57,390 nt of DNA, from contig MEQL01000008.1 in NCBI GenBank assembly GCA_001770205.1, positions 1-57,390 of the forward strand. Reading direction: 5' to 3'. Within the stretch, counting starts at the first letter, position 1, and every line of letters starts with the position of its first letter. Below are positions 35,801-43,160 of this stretch, one piece after another. Under the pieces are notes generated by a model. That model did no database searches. It was not told the origin of the DNA and saw nothing but the letters and a program-made list of their open reading frames with translations. The position numbers and the translations under genes were made by a program. This DNA is from Bdellovibrionales bacterium RIFOXYD12_FULL_39_22. GTDB taxonomy: Bacteria > Bdellovibrionota > Bacteriovoracia > Bacteriovoracales > Bacteriovoracaceae.

Positions 35801-36889
35801 TGGTTGCGACTGGCCGGAATGAAGGTGGGCAAAAATTGTGAGATAAGCACCATCATCGATGTTACTCCTGAATTAATTGATATTGGAGACGAAGTTTTCT
35901 TTGCTGACGGAATCTACTTAGGAGGCCCCACTATTCATCGCGGGGTTGCGACTATTGATGAGGTGCACTTAAGCAAAAATAGTTTCATCGGCAATCACGC
36001 TATTATTCCTTCTGGAACCAAGTTACCCTCAGATATTTTACTTGGAATTTGTACAGTGGCAGATGAAGAAAAAGTAAAACAGGGAACCTCATGGTTTGGC
36101 CACCCATCTTTTGAATTACCTCGCCGTGAAGTGGTACAGTGCGATCGCAGCTTGACTCATCGGCCCTCGTGGGATCGATTTATAACTCGCCTTTTCTGGG
36201 AAACGCTACGATTTTTTTTACCGGTAATCCCAACACTAACTTTTATTTTATGGAGTAAGTTGGCCTATCACTTTTCCACCACTCAATCGAGCATTATCTA
36301 TTTTTCATCTACCTTACATCTTATCACCATCGGATTATTTACCTTTATGGCCTCCTTAATCTTTGTCCTTAAATGGGTTTTACTGGGCAAAGTTCGTCCT
36401 GGCCAACATCCACTCTGGTCTTGCTGGTGCTCTCGTTGGGATTTTCTTTACGTCGCATGGGCGGCCTATGCTCAAAGAATTTTAGTATTTTTCGAAGGAA
36501 CATTGTTGCTCTCTTGGTGGTTGCGAGCGATGGGTGCCACCGTAGGCAAACGAGTTATTTTGGGTGCAGGATTTGCCCAGGTAGTTGATCCCGATATGTT
36601 AAATTTTGAAGATTACGCAACTGTACTCTGTATGTTTCAGGCCCATACCTTCGAAGACCGTGTTTTAAAAATTGCCCCCATCCATATCAAGGCGGGCAGT
36701 TCACTTGGCAATGCCTCGGTATTATTGTATGGCGCAGAAATTGGCCAACAGGCACATGTCTGCGACAATAGTGTAGTAATGAAGCATGAGTATTTAGTTC
36801 CAGGCCAAAGATACATAGGCTGCCCCACGCAGAATGTAAAAAAAATAGACGGCCAATATTTTTACGCCAACAGCAGTGGGCAGCAATAG
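32870..36889 (+). CDS. Pls-like single-module NRPS (A-PCP plus three TM/acyltransferase-like units)
   Basis: From the ATG at 32870 the protein has 1339 residues. Adenylation domain about 10-505 (core motifs YTSGTTGKPKG, NGYGPTE, YRTGDLA, catalytic Lys in GKLDRK), carrier domain about 515-590 (GGDSLG, Ser551). Then come three repeats of a two-helix membrane pair (about 617-690, 865-935, 1112-1175), each followed by a soluble unit with left-handed beta-helix repeats. The joints repeat GK-x-R-x-G-x-HP-x-W and MGA-x-(I/V)GK. This is the layout of epsilon-poly-L-lysine synthetase and the TIGR02353-type terminal domain. There is no condensation or thioesterase domain. Adenylation pocket positions read roughly D-S-E-C-Y-G-G-V-T-K. 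Confidence 0.9.
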   Translation: MNQNLLLHQIFEATAKKYPQQIALDIPPLSTRPRICLTYKELDRMANYLAGQIAPFVKANSETVIALLLERNSHHLFVAQLAALKAGAAYCSIDSSFPAERISFILDDSKTPLILTTESLRQLLPNGYHTIDVANALTNIANDKTYDFVTPTWVLANNLAYIIYTSGTTGKPKGVACEHRNIVNLIQADVDYFKLSSSERISQNSSTSYDSSLEEIWMAWAIGATVVVATDEIVRSGPDFGAWLKKEKITVICPPPTLLKMKVATNPKVDLPDLKLVYVGGEALPREIADLWGRDLWLENGYGPTECTVTVTRTRIFPQQAISIGRPVKNNFALILDEKLNELKIGEIGELCIGGAQLTRGYLHRPELTNEKFITHPLHGRIYRTGDLASKNADDEIFYHGRADSQVKLRGYRIELGDIESAISTCENVAAAACKVQESRAGQRLIAYLVSKDNCAVDLEKIKSTLEKNLPKYMIPSLFMQLSKLPLLATSGKLDRKALPDPEENTNLVDRKIIAPSNEIETIILQAWQATLLSQTKISTYDNFFEIGGDSLGAAITISHLRKNPQTSSITVRDLYQHPTIAALAASAILNSSPSDHSNLPPFDFSVKKDESSDWALLVTVAQIAWILAGIMMAAIVGHFFLIYLFPIMLAKLGAVLLFFLIPLMAPPLFLLYATSSILFAIVIKKLLIGKYRSGKHPVWGLFYLRHWIVQQSVKLVPIGTFEGTELLNFFLRMMGAKIGKNVFFAKGADVILGAWDLLEIGNNVSIGRDAAVRTVSFNNGSMLFGKVKIGNNCTIETRASISLDCHMEDDSYLTHLSMIPPGTTLLRGEKWEGVPAKRIGLAPPAQVATDYDHEMSACRYAWAMILARAIMSLITSLPVSFSVLGIMLYFNINTEVVTRWFTSSKLDDIYLFELSTLAVLASLLALPMQALYSRLLGKIIPGNYSLHGTTFIKIWLKDRLVELAGNRLSGALYWPYWLRLAGMKVGKNCEISTIIDVTPELIDIGDEVFFADGIYLGGPTIHRGVATIDEVHLSKNSFIGNHAIIPSGTKLPSDILLGICTVADEEKVKQGTSWFGHPSFELPRREVVQCDRSLTHRPSWDRFITRLFWETLRFFLPVIPTLTFILWSKLAYHFSTTQSSIIYFSSTLHLITIGLFTFMASLIFVLKWVLLGKVRPGQHPLWSCWCSRWDFLYVAWAAYAQRILVFFEGTLLLSWWLRAMGATVGKRVILGAGFAQVVDPDMLNFEDYATVLCMFQAHTFEDRVLKIAPIHIKAGSSLGNASVLLYGAEIGQQAHVCDNSVVMKHEYLVPGQRYIGCPTQNVKKIDGQYFYANSSGQQ

Positions 36890-37023
36890 TTATAGGGGAA
36901 CAATTTTTGATGATTAGTCCTCCTTTTTGAAAACAACCTTTTTGCTATCTATCTATCTGAAAAAAGAGTTGCGTCGTAAATAGAAACCTATCGCTTAGCA
37001 GAAGATAAAAAATTAATCAGCGC

Positions 37024-37050
37024 AGGGTGATATTATATACACATTACCCT
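37024..37050. repeat. Inverted repeat upstream of the repeat lipoprotein
   Basis: AGGGTGAT (37024-37031) and ATTACCCT (37043-37050) form an 8-bp arm pair with one wobble position and an 11-nt spacer, about 46 bp upstream of the ATG at 37096. It could be an operator for a dimeric regulator or a hairpin in the leader. The rest of the 206-bp gap after the NRPS gene holds a short (CTAT)n run near 36950 and no clear terminator. Confidence 0.3.
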
Positions 37051-37095
37051 AGTATTATCCTCAAGCTAGTAATGGAATGTGACGATAGGTAATAT

Positions 37096-40000
37096 ATGGC
37101 GCGAAGATGTTCAATAATTTTCCTTCAACTACTTTTGCTACTTGCAACGCTTATCTTTGCTGTTAGTTGTAAAGAAGCGGCAAAATACGAGGTGGCGGAA
37201 ATTTTTCCATGGAATGGAGAGGTCGTCTTTTCTGCTCCTCCACCTTCACAAGTCAAGGCCGGAGATGCCATTTTGTCGACAATCACCATTCAAGATGAAA
37301 AAGGCGTTATTATCACTGACTCCGATGACGAACTTATCATTCGCTGTATTGATTCTTCGACGCTGCAAGATCTGGCCATTTGCCAAGGGCCTCGCACAGT
37401 GCGGGCCGCTAGTGGTGTGGTGAAACTTCAATTTATCATCAAAGAAGTAATAAGTGGCGTTTTGCTAGAAGTTACTCCTAGTAAAATGGAAAAAGCAAAA
37501 GTTCTATCAACGCCATTTGATATTGTTCCTAACGATCCCGTTAAGCTAAAATTTATTCAACCTCCTACAGAACAGCAGGCAGATGTTATCTTCAGTCCGG
37601 CCGTCTCAGTTGGTGTCTATGATGCATACGACAATCTCGTGGACGTTGATGACGCTAAAATGAAAATTTCCTTTTCCAGTGATGGCACTCCGGCCGGCTG
37701 CGAAGCGGCCGTAATATCCGGAAGTGAAAAATTGTCAGTAGATGGAATTGCTACTTTTGAGGAATTAAAAATTGATCTGCGCTGTGATGGTTACAAGGTG
37801 TTTGTGCGAGAAATCGAAAACTATCTCTCGGGCCTGGCCATCGATACTAGCACCACCTTCAATATCCCGCACGGTGTACCCGACCACATTAGCTTTTCTG
37901 GCCAACCTGCCGACGAAACGCCCTCTGATCAAGCAATCTCTGGGATCAAAGTTGCTCTTCGAGACTCTGCTGAAAACATCGTCACTTTGTTTTCAGGATC
38001 ATTCACCATGAACATTGATACCGATCCAACAGGGAATTCTATTTTATCAGGAACCAGAGTAAAAAAGGCCACTCGTGGCGAGGCCATTTTTTCTGATCTA
38101 AAAATTGATAATATGGCGGAAGGTTTTAAACTAATTGCCACCGGATATAATGAAACCATGAATGCAGTTAGTGATAGCTTTAACATCATTGCTGGTTCAC
38201 CATATAAGCTAGCATTTGCCAACTCGCCTACCAGTGATGTGCAAGCAGGAAGTGTAATTGCGGAACAAATTGCAGTTAAGATTTTGGATGTAAATGGCAA
38301 TCCGGCCAGTGCTACTAACGCCATCACCATAGCTTTCCCTAATAACACTCCGTCTGGAACTCTTACCTCCACCGCAGTGGCCGGAACGGCCTTCTTCTCT
38401 GGGATTTCACTAACTCGTGCTAGTGCTACTCAAACCATCACTGCCAGCGCAACTGGCCTAGTTTCAAAAACCTCCTCACCTTTTGAAATCTATCACCGCG
38501 CAGGCCCACTACATATTGAATTTTCCACCACCAATTTAGGTACGGCATATTTAGGAAATCCGGTGGCATCTTTTTCTATTCGACTGCATGATCAATATCA
38601 CAATCCGGCCATCTATCTTAACAGCTCCGCCACCGTCTCTCTCATTTCTCAACCTGATCCTCCCCCATCGCAACTTTCGTGGACAACGTCCTTTGTCGAT
38701 GGGGAAGCACGCTTTGGAAATATCTACATTGATAAACCGTTTGAGTATTATACTTTTGCCGCCACTACCACCGAGGCTTCTTCCACTTCTACTTCTGTCA
38801 CTCGTGGGCCTTTACGCATTCGGCCGGGAACTGCCACCAAAATCGCCATCGCCACAGCGCCATCTCCCACGGAAATCGCCGGAGAGACAATATCTTCCAT
38901 TAAGATTGAAGCACGCGACTCTAGCAATTTTTTAAATACAACAACCACAGGAACAATTAACGTGCGTATTAAGGCCGGCACTGGAAATTCTGGAACTTTA
39001 TTAGGGACTACCTCCCGTGCTCTGGCCGGTGGTGCGGCCACTTTTAGTGATTTAAAAATTAATCAGGCCTCTTGGCAAGTTGAAGGTGCCTCCCCATACA
39101 CCTTAGAATTTTACGATTCTGCCACTCTCTACGCGGTAATCAATACTTCTTTGGAGATTAAACACAGTAGCGCAGACCATATAGACTTTATAACCACGGC
39201 CAGTGACATTACCGCTGGAGTAGAAATTTCTCCTCAAATTGCGATCCAGGATCTATATCACAACCTAGTATCAAGCGGTACCTCGGCAACTGCCAACATC
39301 TCGCTGGCACTTGTTAGTAGCACGGCCAGTGCTTCTTTGGAGGGCACGGCCGAAGCAATGGCCAGTGCCGGCCTTGCTAACTTTTTGGGCCAAAATATTA
39401 CCATTTTAAAAAGCGCACTAACCAACACTCTAGTGGCCACTTGCGAGCTTTGTACCAATCACAGCGCCAGCAGTAATAGCTTTAGCGTCTACCCTGCTAC
39501 TGCTAGCAAGATAGTCATCGAATCGGCCATTGGCAGCGCCTATAGTACCCCATCCACTTTCAATAATGCGACTTTGACAGCGGGTGATACGATAACTCTT
39601 TACGCCATCTCTCGCGACAGCAATGATAACTATGTGGCCAGCGTAAATGCTAATTGGGGACTAACTTCTATAAATGGATCATTGAGTACAAGCACTGGAA
39701 CAAGTACCAGTTTTACCGCTAAGTGGTATGGGACTACCACAATTGAAGCAGACTATGGTGCATTGGAAGATAGCACAGGTATTATCAGTGTAAATCCTGG
39801 CGCGGCCACACACGTAACTATTGAAACGGCCCCAGCGGCCAATGGTACGGCCACCAATCCACTGCCGGCCAGCACCACCATGCACTTTGATGATTCGCTG
39901 ACTTTGTATGCTGCGGCCAGAGATAATTTTGAAAACTATGTCTCCTCTTTGTCAGTTAATTGGTCTTTGACAGCTCAAGATGTTGGCGGCCTAAATCCTC

Positions 40001-41298
40001 TTTCGGCCTCTAATCAAACAACCCTTACCGCGCTGTCTGCGGGGACCTCTTCGATAGTGGCCAGCGGAACTTTAGGTAGTGTCACTAGTAGTGCCATTGT
40101 GGTGGCCGCTCCTACACAGATTTATCGCTCAGTAGGCAGTACTGGTGAAGTAGCAAATGGTTCAATCGCTTCGATAGCATTAGCTATTAGCAACTCGCAG
40201 GCCTTCGCCACAACCTCTCTTCCAGAAGGCATCTCTCCTGGAGACGTTTTAGTTTTTGATTCTGATGATGACGCAGAAGTAGATAGTCTAGCAATTATTG
40301 AGGCCATTTCTGACAATACCTCTTTGGCCTTATCCACTGCAGACGGAGCGGAGATAGCTTCAGAGCTTAGTATGAATTCCTCTGAAAGTTGGTCTATTTA
40401 TCGCGCCTACACCTCTCTAGCACAGGCAGAACGAGGTGCCGAAAATAGCGCAATAGCTACGGCCCTTGCAGCAGCGGCCGCGCTGGCCAACTTTGATACT
40501 TTCAACGATGCTACAGCGCAAGACTTAGTGGCCAGTTATCAGGAATGGAATTTGTTGTGTCAAGATAACTCCTCACTAGTGGACACTACCCCACTTGTAG
40601 TTGCTGGCTGGACAACTGGCCCTTATCATCACCTAAAAATTAGCTCTCCGCAAAAAAATTATACTCTGCAGGCCACCACCCGGATAGAGACAAACTATAG
40701 TGAAATGCGCGGACTGAAGTTAGAAGTCGACTCTACTGGGCCGGCCATCATCTACAGCAGCAGCACTCCCTCTGGTGAAATTACTTTTGTCGGCAATATT
40801 CTCTCCTCTAAAACCAGTGGATCGCTGGCCTTGGGATTGACAATTGAAACCGAGCAGGTGGTGGCAAGAATTAACAATAATATTTTTTATAATATTGTAG
40901 GAAGTGGAGTTGCGATAAATACCAGCTCGACAGAAAATGATAGTTTTGTCCACCTTGCAAATAACACCCTTTTTGATGTTGGAGCACTCGGAAATAGTGT
41001 GGCCCAATCAGACTACGTACAGTTGGCCACTTCTTATAACCTTTTAGTAAATAGCGGAGGCCTTGATGCCGATAGTGAAAATTCTAACGTCAGCTCTGCA
41101 GACAGTTCAATTTTTGTTGATGCGGCCAATAAAGATTTTCACCTAGATCCTTCGGCCAACGCGGCCATTGATATCATTCCCATCAACGTAGTAACCGCTA
41201 ATCCATCAATCGACTACCTGCAAGACATCGATGGAGAAAATCGTCCATCCAATACTGGAGCTTTGTGGGATGTCGGCGCCGATGAGATAGTTGAGTAA
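37096..41298 (+). CDS. Giant surface lipoprotein with about eight Ig-like repeats
   Basis: A 1400-residue lipoprotein (lipobox AVS-C, Cys about residue 25). Residues about 150-1000 hold roughly eight degenerate repeats of 90-110 residues, each starting with a phrase like 'P-x-K-L-x-F-x-x-x-P' (KLKFIQPP, HISFSGQP, KLAFANSP, HIEFSTT, KIAIATAP, HIDFITTA, KIVIESA, HVTIETAP). Each continues with a strand plus an 'xxDxxxN' turn (YDAYDNLV, RDSAENIV, LDVNGNPA, HDQYHNPA, QDLYHNLV, RDSNDNYV, RDNFENYV). This is typical of invasin/Big-type adhesins. The last ~350 residues resemble parallel beta-helix sequences. Ser/Thr/Ala-rich, presumably outer-membrane exposed; an adhesin role is inferred. Confidence 0.8.
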   Translation: MARRCSIIFLQLLLLLATLIFAVSCKEAAKYEVAEIFPWNGEVVFSAPPPSQVKAGDAILSTITIQDEKGVIITDSDDELIIRCIDSSTLQDLAICQGPRTVRAASGVVKLQFIIKEVISGVLLEVTPSKMEKAKVLSTPFDIVPNDPVKLKFIQPPTEQQADVIFSPAVSVGVYDAYDNLVDVDDAKMKISFSSDGTPAGCEAAVISGSEKLSVDGIATFEELKIDLRCDGYKVFVREIENYLSGLAIDTSTTFNIPHGVPDHISFSGQPADETPSDQAISGIKVALRDSAENIVTLFSGSFTMNIDTDPTGNSILSGTRVKKATRGEAIFSDLKIDNMAEGFKLIATGYNETMNAVSDSFNIIAGSPYKLAFANSPTSDVQAGSVIAEQIAVKILDVNGNPASATNAITIAFPNNTPSGTLTSTAVAGTAFFSGISLTRASATQTITASATGLVSKTSSPFEIYHRAGPLHIEFSTTNLGTAYLGNPVASFSIRLHDQYHNPAIYLNSSATVSLISQPDPPPSQLSWTTSFVDGEARFGNIYIDKPFEYYTFAATTTEASSTSTSVTRGPLRIRPGTATKIAIATAPSPTEIAGETISSIKIEARDSSNFLNTTTTGTINVRIKAGTGNSGTLLGTTSRALAGGAATFSDLKINQASWQVEGASPYTLEFYDSATLYAVINTSLEIKHSSADHIDFITTASDITAGVEISPQIAIQDLYHNLVSSGTSATANISLALVSSTASASLEGTAEAMASAGLANFLGQNITILKSALTNTLVATCELCTNHSASSNSFSVYPATASKIVIESAIGSAYSTPSTFNNATLTAGDTITLYAISRDSNDNYVASVNANWGLTSINGSLSTSTGTSTSFTAKWYGTTTIEADYGALEDSTGIISVNPGAATHVTIETAPAANGTATNPLPASTTMHFDDSLTLYAAARDNFENYVSSLSVNWSLTAQDVGGLNPLSASNQTTLTALSAGTSSIVASGTLGSVTSSAIVVAAPTQIYRSVGSTGEVANGSIASIALAISNSQAFATTSLPEGISPGDVLVFDSDDDAEVDSLAIIEAISDNTSLALSTADGAEIASELSMNSSESWSIYRAYTSLAQAERGAENSAIATALAAAAALANFDTFNDATAQDLVASYQEWNLLCQDNSSLVDTTPLVVAGWTTGPYHHLKISSPQKNYTLQATTRIETNYSEMRGLKLEVDSTGPAIIYSSSTPSGEITFVGNILSSKTSGSLALGLTIETEQVVARINNNIFYNIVGSGVAINTSSTENDSFVHLANNTLFDVGALGNSVAQSDYVQLATSYNLLVNSGGLDADSENSNVSSADSSIFVDAANKDFHLDPSANAAIDIIPINVVTANPSIDYLQDIDGENRPSNTGALWDVGADEIVE

Positions 41299-41372
41299 AA
41301 ACCTATAGCGAGAATAGACAGCAAATCAAAAAACTTCTTTTTTTCATACCGTATAATTGTTATCATTTGAGT

Positions 41373-42842
41373 ATGCATTTTTTTTCCATCCACTTCATTA
41401 CTGCCTTGACGATAATAATTTTAATTTCTCCATCAGCGAATGGTTCTATCAAAGAATCTATCGAAATATATAACAATGAAAAATTGTCCAGCGTAGAAAA
41501 AAATCGACGCATAACTTTAGAACTAATCAAAGCGCATTTTTACTATTCGGCCACCACCTTTGCTAAAGAATATTTATCCGAGACTCTCTCCATTGATCCT
41601 GAATTCGAAGAGACTTTACAATTTTTACTACTCTCCACCGGAATGGATTCTTTTGCCAATATTGATCTAGAGGCCATGCAAAAATTAAACTCTCCCACCA
41701 TCAACTTAATCGTTAGCTACCGCCTGTTTAATAAAAAACAATATCAACAGGCGGAAAAATATCTACAACTAATCCCCGAGCGGCACATTTTTTATCCTGA
41801 AGCAGAATTCATGAGGGGCGTTATTTTTGATGTAACAGATAAGTCCGAGGAGTCCTTAAAAAAATATGAGAGTTGTAAAAACTTCTCAAAAAAATGGATT
41901 GGCCGCGCCTATACCAGAGAACAGTCAAAGTTTTTTGAAAAACTAAATTATAGCTGCATTATTCATTTGGCCCGTGCGCACTATAAGAAAAAAAATTTCA
42001 AACTAGCACTAAAAACCTATCAACTTATTCCTAAACGTAACTATCAATGGCCCTATCTGTTAATCGAACAGGCCTGGGCCAACTACTACCTGCAAGATTA
42101 TAATCGTGCCTTAGGTCTACTGGTTACCTATAGGGCCCCTCTGCTTGAAAGTTATATCTTACCGGGAGCGGATACTTTATCTGTACTTTCTTATTATCGC
42201 CTCTGCCTATGGAATGATGCGGCCGCCTTGATTGAACGCTACCAGCGCGAGTTTGCCCCCAAAAGTCAGGCCCTGCAAAATTTATTAAATAGTCAGAAAA
42301 ATTCCGATAGCTATTTTTTTGATCTAATTACTAAAGAGATGAGTGTCGCTGCCAAAGAATTATACGTTAACAAACTGGCCATCCAAATTAGTAAAAAAAT
42401 CAAGTTTCAAACCGACTACAAGGCCTATCAAAAAGCGCAAGTAGAATTAAATTTCGTGGCCAATAAAACTAATTCTGCTTTTTTTAGATTTATTAAAGAA
42501 CGATTAGATGATGAGGTTAATTTTAGAAAAACGGCCCTCAATCATTTTGTAAAAAAACAACTTTTCCAATTTGTAAATGACATCCACAAATACGCTTATG
42601 AGATGTTTAGTATCAAATTAAATATAATGTCCAAGCGCCGTGACCTGGTCTATGAAGACAAAAAATTAATTTCTGATCGCAGTCGTGGTAGTTTTGAAAA
42701 TCTGCATCGTGAATCCAATCAGTATTTTTGGGATTTTCGCGGTGAGTTTTTTGCCGATGAGTTAGGAGATTACTCTTTTGGATTGAAATCTAACTGTACG
42801 GCCATAGATAATGAAGAGGCAAGGCCTCGCCGAAGGCGGTAA
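41373..42842 (+). CDS. Exported TPR-repeat protein (AglT/GltE-like?)
   Basis: From the ATG at 41373 (489 residues; an in-frame TTG at 41367 is the alternative), with a signal peptide ending near SANG. The mature protein is helical with TPR-like units (for example QQAEKYLQLIPE, KLALKTYQLIPK, NRALGLLVTYR) and a charged C-terminal coiled region that closes with WDFRGEFFADELGDYSF. That ending recalls gliding-machinery TPR proteins of the AglT/GltE type in myxobacteria and bdellovibrios, but I cannot confirm it. A perfect TATAAT at 41352-41357 lies 15 bp upstream of the ATG, without a good -35 box. It is followed after 6 bp by a small exported protein. Confidence 0.65.
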   Translation: MHFFSIHFITALTIIILISPSANGSIKESIEIYNNEKLSSVEKNRRITLELIKAHFYYSATTFAKEYLSETLSIDPEFEETLQFLLLSTGMDSFANIDLEAMQKLNSPTINLIVSYRLFNKKQYQQAEKYLQLIPERHIFYPEAEFMRGVIFDVTDKSEESLKKYESCKNFSKKWIGRAYTREQSKFFEKLNYSCIIHLARAHYKKKNFKLALKTYQLIPKRNYQWPYLLIEQAWANYYLQDYNRALGLLVTYRAPLLESYILPGADTLSVLSYYRLCLWNDAAALIERYQREFAPKSQALQNLLNSQKNSDSYFFDLITKEMSVAAKELYVNKLAIQISKKIKFQTDYKAYQKAQVELNFVANKTNSAFFRFIKERLDDEVNFRKTALNHFVKKQLFQFVNDIHKYAYEMFSIKLNIMSKRRDLVYEDKKLISDRSRGSFENLHRESNQYFWDFRGEFFADELGDYSFGLKSNCTAIDNEEARPRRRR

Positions 42843-42848
42843 ATAGTC

Positions 42849-43118
42849 ATGAAAATGAAGCTATTATTTTTCATTGTTTTATTTTGGGCCTCCGTGGCAC
42901 AAGAAAGTGGCAATAACAGCAGTAACAAGCAGAAAATAATTTATAAATACAACACTCATGAAATGATTGATTTAGGTAATCTGGAAATTAAAGGAACTAT
43001 TTTAGCTCCTGGGGATATCTCCGTTAAAGAACGCGCGCGAAAAACAGTTCAGCAAAAACTTCTAGATATGCCCGATTTTGACCGCGAGTCAGTCGAGGAT
43101 GTGCAAAATCTCCGGTAA
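42849..43118 (+). CDS. Small exported partner of the TPR protein
   Basis: An 89-residue protein with a signal peptide (MKMKLLFFIVLFWASVA) and a conserved-looking core (DLGNLEIKGTILAPGDISV) followed by a charged helix. It begins 6 bp after the TPR gene, so the two should be made together. If the upstream gene is AglT/GltE-like, this may be a small component of the same envelope complex; on its own the sequence is not diagnostic. Confidence 0.65.
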   Translation: MKMKLLFFIVLFWASVAQESGNNSSNKQKIIYKYNTHEMIDLGNLEIKGTILAPGDISVKERARKTVQQKLLDMPDFDRESVEDVQNLR

Positions 43119-43123
43119 CAAAT

Positions 43124-43160
43124 AAAGGTGGTAGAGGTACGCCTTCCCCCAACACCTTTT
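43124..43160. terminator. Bidirectional terminator candidate between convergent genes
   Basis: AAAGGTG (43124-43130) pairs with CACCTTT (43153-43159), with a further AGG/CCT pairing inside and T-rich sequence on both outer sides. It lies between the plus-strand TPR/partner unit and the minus-strand phospholipase D gene, overlapping the latter's stop codon. The stem is short with an internal loop, so strength is uncertain. Confidence 0.45.

Noticed and set aside
36949..36960. (CTAT)n short repeat as a phase-variation tract.
   Set aside because: Only about three units, not in a coding region or clear promoter spacer.
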